Assembly (NCBI RefSeq): GCF_000317895.1
Contig: NC_019567.1
Location: 3,410,001-3,474,000, forward strand
Reading direction: 5' to 3'
Length of the DNA: 64,000 bases
Source of the DNA: Bdellovibrio bacteriovorus str. Tiberius
GTDB lineage: Bacteria; Bdellovibrionota; Bdellovibrionia; Bdellovibrionales; Bdellovibrionaceae
Shown here: piece by piece, positions 18,666 through 26,387 of the stretch
Layout of the letters: each line of letters starts with the position of its first letter
Numbering within the stretch: position 1 is the first letter of the stretch
Made by a program: the position numbers and the translations under genes
The notes under the pieces: generated by a model
The model's database searches: none
Told to the model about the DNA's origin: nothing
What the model saw: only the letters and a program-made list of their open reading frames with translations

Positions 18666-18935
18666 ATGAAAGCTCAAACCATCATCAAAAACAAAAAAGG
18701 CCAGGGACTTGTTGAGTACCTGATCATTGTGGCAATCGTTGCTGTCGGCAGCATTTCCGTTATCAAAGTTGTCGGCGCCAACATCGACGTGCAGTTCGCC
18801 AACGTGGCGCAGGCCCTGGGCGGAACGGACAGCCGCAAGAAAGAAGCCCACAAAGTCACGGACACTATGTACAAGAAACGCGACTTCAGCGATTTCTTCG
18901 AGGGTTCCGTTAACTCCAAATCAGACAGCAAATAG
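18666..18935 (+). CDS. flp: Flp-type (class IVb) pilin
   Basis: An 89-residue prepilin of the Tad/Flp system, which builds thin adhesive pili. KGQGLVEYLIIVAIVAVGS combines the prepilin peptidase site and Glu-Tyr of Flp pilins with the single N-terminal helix. The C-terminal 45 residues are charged (SRKKEAHKVTD, YKKRDF), longer than minimal Flp pilins. CTGGAGG precedes the ATG. It heads a run of small membrane-anchored genes spaced 2-11 bp or overlapping. No prepilin peptidase (CpaA/TadV) is present in the window, so processing must rely on one elsewhere. Confidence 0.85.
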   Translation: MKAQTIIKNKKGQGLVEYLIIVAIVAVGSISVIKVVGANIDVQFANVAQALGGTDSRKKEAHKVTDTMYKKRDFSDFFEGSVNSKSDSK

Positions 18936-18937
18936 TC

Positions 18938-19267
18938 ATGAAAATCCTGAATCAAAAAGGACAAGCTTTGTTAGAGGCGGCCTTCGTGCTGCCGCTGCTG
19001 CTAGCCACCGGCACAGCGCTGGCTTTTCTATTCTATCGCACGCTGGTTTTCTATTATGCCGACCACCAACTGCATGAAGCCCTGATCTGTGCGGAATCCG
19101 TTCAAGTTTCCACATGTAAAACCCATCTGGAAAGGAATCTGCAAAAGCTGATGCTTAAAAACACCCGTTTGAATGTCCGCCTGAACAAATCCCTTTCCGG
19201 CAGCACAGGGCGCATCGAGATTGCGCTGCAACCGGAAATCCAGATTTCTAAAGAACTGCGCCTGTAA
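18938..19267 (+). CDS. TadE-like minor pseudopilin
   Basis: A 109-residue protein. KGQALLEAAFVLPLLLATG has the TadE/TadG-type N-terminus (KGQ-x-LLE followed by a hydrophobic helix), which is cleaved by the prepilin peptidase in studied Tad systems. The rest is a small periplasmic domain with two Cys (CAESVQVSTCK). It starts 2 bp after the flp stop, so translational coupling is likely. It is too short for TadG; TadE or TadF are the closest families. Confidence 0.7.
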   Translation: MKILNQKGQALLEAAFVLPLLLATGTALAFLFYRTLVFYYADHQLHEALICAESVQVSTCKTHLERNLQKLMLKNTRLNVRLNKSLSGSTGRIEIALQPEIQISKELRL

Positions 19268-19278
19268 GAAGGCCGCAT

Positions 19279-20013
19279 ATGCGCAACCAGCAGGGCTTTG
19301 CCGCTATTCTAATTCTGGCGTTACTGCCGATCCTGGTGTCCGGACTGTTTCTGGTTGCGGCCATGATGGGATTTCTGCAATTGGATCTGGCGATGAAACA
19401 CACCTGCCGCAGCGAAGGCTTGCAGGGACAGGAAAAGGTCCGTCCCCATCTGGAAAAACTGCTGTCGTTGAATTCCAAAGCCGTAAAATTAAAAGCCCAA
19501 TTGATTTCTGCACAGGCCAAAGCCAAAGCAGCAGAGGCCGCCGGAAATATCCCTGTAGCAACTGCTGCTGAATTAGAGGTCTTGAGAATTGAAGGACTGC
19601 GACTAGCTCTGGACGCACAACAAAAGCAACTGATCCAACAAAGCAACCTGCAGCTTCAGCGCAGCCACAGTTCCACCCGCACCCGGCTTTACCGTGCCCA
19701 CAGGGAAAACCAGACACGTCTGAATTTCCTGACGATCAAAACCCAGATTGAAAATGAGCCCATTCCGCGCCTGGCGGTCCGTCCGGACTTCCCGGACACG
19801 GCGCCGACATACAGCCCTGAACCTGACTTTGAAGTTCGTCAGGCTTTGGCGCAACGCTGGCAGTACCGGATCGCGCTGCGCCCGCCTCTTTCTAATTTTC
19901 TGAAGGCGGATTTCGGCTTTGAAAAAGCCTGCGCCGTCACTTTGACCAAAGGACCCTTGCGATGGAAAACCCAAATAACAAAGGGCAGATACTCATTGAA
20001 GTCTGTCTGGTGA
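19279..20013 (+). CDS. Tad-locus membrane-anchored protein with coiled coil
   Basis: A 244-residue protein. The N-terminus QQGFAAILILALLPILVSG looks like a TadG-type anchor (G-F-A then a hydrophobic helix). A long Ala/Lys/Gln-rich predicted coiled coil spans about residues 60-125, followed by a Pro-rich segment (FPDTAPTYSPEPD). I do not recognise the periplasmic part. Its last 52 bp overlap the next gene, so they are probably co-expressed. A pseudopilin or assembly role is inferred from position only. Confidence 0.6.
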   Translation: MRNQQGFAAILILALLPILVSGLFLVAAMMGFLQLDLAMKHTCRSEGLQGQEKVRPHLEKLLSLNSKAVKLKAQLISAQAKAKAAEAAGNIPVATAAELEVLRIEGLRLALDAQQKQLIQQSNLQLQRSHSSTRTRLYRAHRENQTRLNFLTIKTQIENEPIPRLAVRPDFPDTAPTYSPEPDFEVRQALAQRWQYRIALRPPLSNFLKADFGFEKACAVTLTKGPLRWKTQITKGRYSLKSVW

Positions 20014-20144
20014 TGGCCTTGGTGCTGCTGATTTTCTTCGCGGCCTTTTCCCATCTTTCAAAGCTAAAAACAGCACAACAACGCCACCAATTCACAAAAG
20101 AGAAGTCTTATGTTTCAAAAGACCGTTTCAAATCTAAAAAGTAA
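19962..20144 (+). CDS. short TadE/pseudopilin-like peptide
   Basis: A 60-residue protein. KGQILIEVCLVMALVLLIFFAAF repeats the KGQ-x-L-x-E plus hydrophobic helix pattern of the flp and TadE-like genes. After the helix only 30 mostly basic residues remain. It overlaps the previous gene by 52 bp and the next by 35 bp, an unusually nested layout that suggests coupled translation. It could be a minor pilin or a diverged TadE. Confidence 0.6.
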   Translation: MENPNNKGQILIEVCLVMALVLLIFFAAFSHLSKLKTAQQRHQFTKEKSYVSKDRFKSKK

Positions 20145-20592
20145 CTGGCCACTGGCGGGTTTTCTGATCATCGGCCTGATAGCCTTTATCAGCAGCCCTT
20201 CCAAATCAGACCAAGATCCGCTGGAAACCGTGGCGGCCCCCGCGTCGGTTGACACCTACATCCCCGCAGGCCACGTGCTGGTGCCAATTGAAATTGCCAA
20301 TGCCGAATCGCTTGCATCACTTGTGGGTGACATGGGTGGCGTCGTCGATCTTTACCTTGCCAGCAACGACACTCAAAAAGGCGGTCTTAAAGTTGGCAGC
20401 AAGTTGAAACTGCTGCGCGCCCCGCTCAATCCGCAGCAGTATGCCGTTCTGGTGAAAGACAGTGAAAGTCCCAGATTGCTAAGCTTTAGCGGTCCCTTCA
20501 TTGCCGTCGTTCAAAACCCTGAAGCTCGCGGTAATAGTGTCACCCCCGCTTCCTCTCCACGCAAAGCCGTGCGCATCGACTATCAAAACTAG
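20110..20592 (+). CDS. CpaB/RcpC-like Flp pilus assembly protein
   Basis: A 160-residue protein with an N-terminal membrane anchor (LAGFLIIGLIAFIS). VDTYIPAGHVLVPIEIANAE followed by a globular section (LYLASNDTQKGGLKVG) resembles the SAF-like fold of CpaB/RcpC, periplasmic proteins that work with the secretin. It is shorter than typical CpaB (about 250 residues), so the assignment is tentative. It overlaps the 60-residue pseudopilin gene and ends 8 bp before the next gene. Confidence 0.55.
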   Translation: MFQKTVSNLKSNWPLAGFLIIGLIAFISSPSKSDQDPLETVAAPASVDTYIPAGHVLVPIEIANAESLASLVGDMGGVVDLYLASNDTQKGGLKVGSKLKLLRAPLNPQQYAVLVKDSESPRLLSFSGPFIAVVQNPEARGNSVTPASSPRKAVRIDYQN

Positions 20593-20600
20593 GAGTTCCA

Positions 20601-21476
20601 ATGAAAACCCCAATTGCAATTCTATTATTTCTATTGGCGACGGCTGCGCAGGCTCAGGTACTGATTCAGGCACCTTCGGCATCCCCCGCTGAATTCAAAA
20701 AATATTTGCAGGAAAACCCTTCCGCACGATCCTACAGCGATGTGCAAACTGAAAAGTTGCAACAGGCCCCCCAACAAGAACAGCAGCTGTTTCAGCTGGC
20801 AGATCTTTCCCCAAGTGAAATTCCGCAAGGACTTGAAACCCTCAATCGACTGAATCAGCAGTCTGCTCTGTCATCTTTAAGTCTGCAGTTTTTGCAGGAT
20901 CTGACTTCGAAATGGCAAAGTGGAAAGCTCTCTCCACAAGCACAAAGCTCCGTGCGCAATCTGCACTGCAAATTCAGCCTGTTGCAGGACGAATCCAGCC
21001 TCACCATCTGCGCAGTTGAAACAGTGTCTTTGGAAAATCTAAGAAAGCTCAATCCGTGGATGAAGGCTTTGGCGGTGGAAAGTCAGCCGATCCCGCTGGA
21101 AGAAAGCAGTCGGTTAAAGATCGTGACCGAGGCCCCATATCACTTCACGCTGATTTCTGATTCCCATGCCAGCATCAGTTTCTATGGAACCTTTGCGCAG
21201 CTATTGCAACAGACCAACCATCCGCAAGCCTTGGTCGAAGGCGGCTGTGGCGGCTTCCAGTCCCAGATTGACGACATCAATCTGTCCCTGCAAGCGCGCG
21301 TGTTTTTCACCGCCAGTTGTGTGCAGGCAACAAATCAAGCCGATGAAGAAACAGAAAAAAGCTGGGTGCAAAGAAATAAAAAGTGGCTGATCCCGACCGC
21401 CGCGATTTTAGTAGGCGGCGGCATCTATGCATTGAAAGACAAAAAGGTCATCATCGACAAGCCGTCGTTTAAATAA
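20601..21476 (+). CDS. exported Tad-locus protein of unknown function with C-terminal anchor
   Basis: A 291-residue protein with an AGGAG ribosome-binding site. A signal peptide (AILLFLLATAAQA, cleavage near residue 19) is followed by a Gln/Leu/Ser-rich helical region. A compact middle part holds at least four Cys (NLHCKFSL, LTICAVE, GGCGGF, ASCVQA), probably as disulfides. A C-terminal hydrophobic helix (WLIPTAAILVGGGIYAL) ends in a basic tail. No family recognised. It is the last gene of the left Tad cluster and its end overlaps the convergent amidohydrolase by 8 bp. Confidence 0.6.
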   Translation: MKTPIAILLFLLATAAQAQVLIQAPSASPAEFKKYLQENPSARSYSDVQTEKLQQAPQQEQQLFQLADLSPSEIPQGLETLNRLNQQSALSSLSLQFLQDLTSKWQSGKLSPQAQSSVRNLHCKFSLLQDESSLTICAVETVSLENLRKLNPWMKALAVESQPIPLEESSRLKIVTEAPYHFTLISDSHASISFYGTFAQLLQQTNHPQALVEGGCGGFQSQIDDINLSLQARVFFTASCVQATNQADEETEKSWVQRNKKWLIPTAAILVGGGIYALKDKKVIIDKPSFK

Positions 21477-22737
21477 TCCTCTTGCCGTTAAAGACGACTT
21501 CTTTCACCACACCGTCTTCAATCACCGAATGACAGTCCGGTGCAAAAGTTTTATCCGGGTGCGCATGCACCACCGTAATGTCGCCATTAAATTTGCGAAT
21601 GCGCGCCTGAGGACTTTCCTCCAACGCCAGATAGTTGCGCCAGAAAGAAGAAGGCTCCACCGGGCTGTCACAACCAAAAGAAATCGGGATCTGCGCCAGG
21701 CGCAAGGCTTCCCATGGGAAGACATACGGGTAAAGCTCTCTCAGTTTTTCCATCAGCCACACACGGTCGCTCAGCCAGTGACAAGGCTGCATATGACAGC
21801 GCACATGCAAAGGCTTCATCATCTGAATGGTCTCCGGGCGCAGAATTTGCGCGTGTTCCAGATTCAAGCGGCCCACGGCCCCTTGCGCTGAAATTTTGCG
21901 GGCGGCCTGCACGATGTGATGAGCAGCCTCATCCCCGATTGTGTGAACTGAAAACTCCAAGCCTGCGGCCCAGGTGCGTTTCATCATTGTTTCGATATCC
22001 GCAATATCCCACAGAATGCGCCCCTGATTGCCAGAGCGCTCGCCGTTGTAAGGACGACTGAGCAAAGCCGTCTCAGATCCCAATGAACCATCATAGAAAA
22101 CCTTGATGCCTTTGGAGCGAAGCAAGGGACGATCCTGTTTTTTCGCGGCCAGTGCCGCAGTCAGCATCGAATCAAAGTCATTCATGTCGTGGGAGGTGAA
22201 ATTTTCCTCGATCGCCAAAGTCAGGTCTCCGGCATCGGCGACCTCACACAGCATATTCCACAGGGATTCAGTGCAGCTCAGGTCGCGCACGTGAGTAAAT
22301 CCAGCGGCATTGAAGGTGCGGCAGGCTTGCAGAATATTGGCTCGTTGCTGGGATTTAGAGAATGACGGCAAGTGATCCCAGGCGCGCAGATGGTCTTTTT
22401 CGGTCAGAATGCCCGTGGCGGAATCCAAGTCCATTTCTTTAAGGGCTGCGGAATTCAACCAGCTGCTGTGTCCGTCCATGCGGGCAAAGTAAACCGGAAT
22501 ATCCGGAAAGACTTTATCCAGAAGATCCTTGTGCGGCTGTTCGTGCACCGGCCACTGGCGTTCGTCCCAGCCAAACCCCACCAGCCAGTGCTGACGATAG
22601 TATCCCGGCTTGGTGCGATCCAGATTCTGCAAATCCTGCAGGGATCTGATCGATTCAAAACGAAGCCCCGAAGCGAATTCGCCCGTTGCGATAAAGTGCG
22701 TGTGACTGTCGTAAAGACGCGGGATTTTAAAAAGCAT
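21469..22737 (-). CDS. metal-dependent amidohydrolase, YtcJ-like
   Basis: A 422-residue amidohydrolase-superfamily protein. YDSHTHF at residues 9-15 supplies the H-x-H metal ligands, DGSLGSETALLSRPY at about 215 is the conserved YtcJ-type segment, HTIGDEAAH at about 268 gives another His, and FGCDSPVEPSS at about 360 the catalytic Asp. No signal peptide, so cytoplasmic. YtcJ-like enzymes hydrolyse N-acyl or N-formyl compounds; the substrate here is unknown. The start ATG immediately follows a strong hairpin that contains its AGAGGG ribosome-binding site. Confidence 0.8.
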   Translation of the reverse strand: MLFKIPRLYDSHTHFIATGEFASGLRFESIRSLQDLQNLDRTKPGYYRQHWLVGFGWDERQWPVHEQPHKDLLDKVFPDIPVYFARMDGHSSWLNSAALKEMDLDSATGILTEKDHLRAWDHLPSFSKSQQRANILQACRTFNAAGFTHVRDLSCTESLWNMLCEVADAGDLTLAIEENFTSHDMNDFDSMLTAALAAKKQDRPLLRSKGIKVFYDGSLGSETALLSRPYNGERSGNQGRILWDIADIETMMKRTWAAGLEFSVHTIGDEAAHHIVQAARKISAQGAVGRLNLEHAQILRPETIQMMKPLHVRCHMQPCHWLSDRVWLMEKLRELYPYVFPWEALRLAQIPISFGCDSPVEPSSFWRNYLALEESPQARIRKFNGDITVVHAHPDKTFAPDCHSVIEDGVVKEVVFNGKRII

Positions 22738-22765
22738 AAGGCCCTCTGTTTTAGCAGAAGGCCTT
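22738..22765 (-). terminator. terminator-like hairpin overlapping the ribosome-binding site of the amidohydrolase gene
   Basis: On the minus strand: AAGGCCTTCTG, CTAAAA loop, CAGAGGGCCTT (11 pairs with one G-U), then ATGCTTTTTAAA. The T-run is inside the first codons of the next gene, and AGAGGG is buried in the stem. It lies 27 bp after the stop of the Gly/Met-rich gene. Confidence 0.75.
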
Positions 22766-22792
22766 AATTAATTTAACTGTTTAATTTGCTAT

Positions 22793-24985
22793 TTAGCGTG
22801 CAGAAGGGATTGGAGCCGGGCCTGTTGTCCCGCCGCCTGTACCCGGAACCGGAATTGGCTGAGGACCACCGATGCCACCACCAATTGGTGTTGGACCACC
22901 GATGCCTGTGCCGATGCCAATACCACCACCGATACCGATAGAGCCACCCACGCCGCCTACACCGTATTGAACCTGCTGGATTCTATACAACAATCCATAA
23001 AGTTCCTGTTGCAAGCTGGATACAACCTGCTGTCTTTGAACCTGCTGTTGCATGTAAGACTGCTGTTGTTGGATATACTGTTGATACTGCTGCATTTGCA
23101 TCTGCATCATCTGCTGCTGCATCTGCATCATGCCAAGGCTTCCCGCCATGCCACCGGCCATGCCGCCCATACCAGCCATACCGCCGGCCATTGCGCCCAT
23201 GCCCATCATGCCACCAGGATATGCGCCCATCATTCCGGCCATACCACCCATGCCGCCCATCAAAGCGCCAGGGTAAGCACCCATCATGCCGCCAGCCATA
23301 CCGCCGACCATCGCACCTGGATACGCGCCCATCATACCGGCCATACCGCCAGCCATCGCGCCCATACCCATCATACCGCCTGGATAAGCTCCCATCATGC
23401 CAGCCATACCGCCCATCATGGCACCTGGGTATGCACCCATGATACCACCGCCGATACCGCCAACCATTGCGCCAGGATATGCGCCCATCATGCCGGCCAT
23501 GCCGCCCATCATAGAGCCAGGGTAAGCACCCATCATACCGCCACCCATCATAGCACCTGGGTAAGCTCCGATAATTCCACTAGCCAATGCGCCCATGCCC
23601 ATCATGCCACCCGGATACGCGCCCATCATGCCGGCCATACCGCCTGCCATCGCGCCCATACCCATCATGCCACCTGGATAAGCTCCCATCATTCCGGCCA
23701 TACCACCCATCATAGAACCAGGGTAAGCACCCATCATGCCGCCGGCCATACCGCCGATCATGGCACCCATGCCGCCGTATGGACCACCCATGCCCCATGG
23801 ACCGGCCATACCCCAAGGACCCATCCCTGGCATATAGATACCGCCACCCATGCCGCCCATACCAAGGCCGGCCATCGCATATGGGTTACCCCACATGCCA
23901 TTACCGTTCATGCCGCCGTAAGGACCCATCATACCGTAAGCACCACCGTTATTGCCGGCACAACCAAATGCACCTGCACCGATACCACCACCGATAGAAC
24001 CATAGATACCACTGCCGCCACCGACCATCTGGCCGATACCAGTACCGATCGCGCCCAAACCGTAACCGTAACCCGTGGAAGCCCAAGGGTCTGTCGGCCA
24101 ACCGATGTTGGAGTTCGCGTCAGCAATCATTTGATTTGTTTTGTAACCAGCAAGGATGGACAAACCACCCAATGCAACGTTCCCGATCACAGAACCCCAG
24201 TTGGTTTCTGGTTTCTGATACTGGTAACCGGAACCGGAAGCGATACAGTCAACGCACACGCCACCTTCCGAGATCTCACGACGACGTTCACGCTGTTCAT
24301 CAGCGTAATCTTCTTTCGCGATCTTGATGTCTTCTTTTCTGTTGTCGATCAGGTTTTTCAAAGCATCAATTTCACGAGTGACTTTGTTTCTTTGAGAGTA
24401 ACCCTTCTTGTAATCAGAAAGACCTTTTTTACAATCTTCAGTCGTTGCACGACCTTTTTCACTTTGACGGAATTTTGGAGTGGAACAAACCGTGCCGGAA
24501 ACAGAACCGTTTTTATTCGGATCACAAACGCGCGCCCATTCCTGGATGCTGAAGCCGTGAACTTCACGAGTGCCGCCAGCCTGAACGGAAGCATCACCTT
24601 CCTGCCCCTGCGCGATAAACTCATCACTCGCGCCCATGCCTTTGTACTCTTTACAGCTGACGTTGTTCTCGATGTGCTCGAACATCAGCTCTGAATAGTC
24701 TTCAGAAACCACGTCTTCAACATCTTTACGGGAACGAGTCAGGGATCTGTCGATCTTCTTCAATTCAGATTGTTTTGCACGAAGCTGCTTTTGTGCTTCG
24801 CTGATTTCAGCCTGAGCTTCTTTGATTTCATCTAGATAGCTGGAGGAACCGGCACCAGCAGAGTAATCATACGGGCAGGCTTGCATCCCACCGTACATAC
24901 CTGTGCCCCACATTTGGGCTTGGGCACCAGCTGCATAGCTCATCACCAAGGTGAAAAGAGCTGCAATGCGCATCCAAAACTTCAT
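22793..24985 (-). CDS. exported Gly/Met-rich repeat protein
   Basis: A 730-residue protein with AGGAGA before the ATG and a signal peptide (cleavage near AQAQM, residue 24). Residues 45-85 are a predicted coiled coil (EIKEAQAEISEAQKQLRAKQ), and about 100-240 a Cys-containing domain with a second charged helix. From about 300 the protein is Gly/Met-rich low complexity with eleven GAYPG units inside GMMGAYPG-x-MM blocks. It then has a Gln/Met-rich stretch (MMQMQMQQYQQYIQQQQ) and a Gly/Pro/Ile tail. No family recognised. It lies between the two Tad clusters but is transcribed oppositely. The GAYPG array may form a repetitive fibrous or matrix-like surface structure; this is inference only. Confidence 0.75.
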   Translation of the reverse strand: MKFWMRIAALFTLVMSYAAGAQAQMWGTGMYGGMQACPYDYSAGAGSSSYLDEIKEAQAEISEAQKQLRAKQSELKKIDRSLTRSRKDVEDVVSEDYSELMFEHIENNVSCKEYKGMGASDEFIAQGQEGDASVQAGGTREVHGFSIQEWARVCDPNKNGSVSGTVCSTPKFRQSEKGRATTEDCKKGLSDYKKGYSQRNKVTREIDALKNLIDNRKEDIKIAKEDYADEQRERRREISEGGVCVDCIASGSGYQYQKPETNWGSVIGNVALGGLSILAGYKTNQMIADANSNIGWPTDPWASTGYGYGLGAIGTGIGQMVGGGSGIYGSIGGGIGAGAFGCAGNNGGAYGMMGPYGGMNGNGMWGNPYAMAGLGMGGMGGGIYMPGMGPWGMAGPWGMGGPYGGMGAMIGGMAGGMMGAYPGSMMGGMAGMMGAYPGGMMGMGAMAGGMAGMMGAYPGGMMGMGALASGIIGAYPGAMMGGGMMGAYPGSMMGGMAGMMGAYPGAMVGGIGGGIMGAYPGAMMGGMAGMMGAYPGGMMGMGAMAGGMAGMMGAYPGAMVGGMAGGMMGAYPGALMGGMGGMAGMMGAYPGGMMGMGAMAGGMAGMGGMAGGMAGSLGMMQMQQQMMQMQMQQYQQYIQQQQSYMQQQVQRQQVVSSLQQELYGLLYRIQQVQYGVGGVGGSIGIGGGIGIGTGIGGPTPIGGGIGGPQPIPVPGTGGGTTGPAPIPSAR
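23140..23790 (-). repeat. degenerate tandem repeat encoding GMMGAYPG-x-MM blocks
   Basis: Eleven imperfect copies at irregular spacing (about 36-75 bp) that include CCCATCAT and GGATA(T/C)GCGCCCAT on the plus strand. Low complexity keeps the opposite strand open as a long spurious ORF. Copy number may vary by slippage or recombination. Confidence 0.8.
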
Positions 24986-25156
24986 ACACGATCTCCTGAA
25001 AAGGAATAAAAAAACTTCTATCGTTCCACTCTTCGTCAGAATAGCGCTTCAACTTGATGCATTCCCGGTCTAAATGTTGAAAGATTATGAATCTAGACTG
25101 TCGACCAGCATATTTCTCACATTTAGCAGGACTCGACCCGGACGGTACGATGGACC

Positions 25157-25190
25157 AGCTGGAAATCCTTTGCACTGGCTATTTCCAGCT
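25157..25190 (+). promoter_or_regulatory. perfect 10-bp inverted repeat in the leader of the receiver-kinase gene
   Basis: AGCTGGAAAT at 25157-25166 and ATTTCCAGCT at 25181-25190 with a 14-nt spacer, ending 15 bp before the ATG at 25206. There is no T-run, so it is not a terminator. It may be an operator or an RNA stem near the start. Confidence 0.6.
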
Positions 25191-25205
25191 CCTACACTAC
25201 CTCAT

Positions 25206-26312
25206 ATGATTAAAAGCACAATTTTGTGTGTCGACGATGAAGTGGATAATGTTGACGCCCTGGAACGCCTCTTCCGAAAGAAATACAACGTCTTAAAGGC
25301 CACCTCGGGCAAAGAGGCACTGGCGGTGCTGGACGAACATCCGGGCCCCGTAGCTTTGATCATCACCGATCAGCGCATGCCGGAAATGACCGGCGTGGAA
25401 TTCCTGGAAAAAACTCTGGCGTCTCATCCTGAGACTGTGCGAATTTTACTGACCGGTTACACCGATCTGGAGTCCGTGATCAGTGCCGTGAATAAAGGTC
25501 AGATCTTCCGCTATCTGACCAAGCCCTGGGACCCGGTGGATCTGACCAATACTGTGGAACACGCGATCGACCGCTATGTTCTGGGCCAGGAATTGAAAAC
25601 AAAAAACACGGAACTGGCGCGTGCCTTGGAAGAACTTAAAAGCCTGGACGTCGCCAAATCCAATTTCATGATTCTGATCAACCATGAACTGAAAACCCCG
25701 CTGACTTCGATCTTAAGTTTTTCTTCCCTGCTGGCGGAATCCAAACTGAACGACGAAGACAAGCTGATGGTGAACCGTATCACCCGCAGTGCCGAGCGCC
25801 TGAAAACCCTGGTGGAAGATGTTCTGCTGGTGGTGCGCGCGGAAACCAATCAACTTAAAATAGACATGCAGCAGGTGGCCTTCACCCAATTTGACGAAGC
25901 CATCAGTAAAGAGGTGCAGGATCTGCTGAATAAAAAGCAGCAGAAGCTGGTCAGCAAGCTGGAACCATTGGCCGTTTCAGCCGACGTTCGCCTGATCAAA
26001 CAAGTCATGCTGCGACTGATTCATAATGCCGCAAAATTCGGAACCGACGGCAGCGAGATTCACCTGGAAAGCCTGAAAAGCGGGAACAATCTGCGTTTTG
26101 TCGTTTCCAATATCGGCCCTCACCTGCCCACGTCTGTAGTGGACAAAATCATGAAGCCCTTCTTTATTGACGAGGACGTCATGCACCACTCCACCGGAAC
26201 AGGCTTGGGTCTGACCATCTGCCAGTCTATTTTAAAGTCACACCAGTCCCACCTGCAGTTTAAAAACACGGCTCAGGGTGTGATGGTGTTCTTTGAACTG
26301 CCACTGGCCTAG
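25206..26312 (+). CDS. response-regulator receiver fused to histidine kinase (REC-HisKA-HATPase)
   Basis: The ATG at 25206 begins MIKSTILCVDDE; the open frame upstream is unrelated. The product is 368 residues. REC covers residues 1-120, with the phosphoacceptor Asp in ITDQRMP and switch Lys in LTKPW. A coiled-coil linker leads to the HisKA box (INHELKTPLTS, His about 165), and the HATPase has an N box (LIHNAAKFG) and G2 box (GTGLGLTIC). The G1 box reads VVSNIGPHL, so the usual Asp is Asn. There is no membrane sensor; it is a soluble hybrid that may take phosphate from another kinase. The following gene is the Flp secretin, so control of pilus genes is possible. Confidence 0.85.
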   Translation: MIKSTILCVDDEVDNVDALERLFRKKYNVLKATSGKEALAVLDEHPGPVALIITDQRMPEMTGVEFLEKTLASHPETVRILLTGYTDLESVISAVNKGQIFRYLTKPWDPVDLTNTVEHAIDRYVLGQELKTKNTELARALEELKSLDVAKSNFMILINHELKTPLTSILSFSSLLAESKLNDEDKLMVNRITRSAERLKTLVEDVLLVVRAETNQLKIDMQQVAFTQFDEAISKEVQDLLNKKQQKLVSKLEPLAVSADVRLIKQVMLRLIHNAAKFGTDGSEIHLESLKSGNNLRFVVSNIGPHLPTSVVDKIMKPFFIDEDVMHHSTGTGLGLTICQSILKSHQSHLQFKNTAQGVMVFFELPLA

Positions 26313-26387
26313 GGTGTCCGGCTCGCGGCCCTGACCCCGCACTATCCTGCCGACAACTCTGCACGGGCTTTGCTTTAAAACCCGCTC

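Noticed and set aside
22967-24694. 575-residue plus-strand open frame, His/Thr-rich
   Set aside because: It is the opposite strand of the Gly/Met repeat gene; low complexity keeps it open. It has no ribosome-binding site and no plausible fold.
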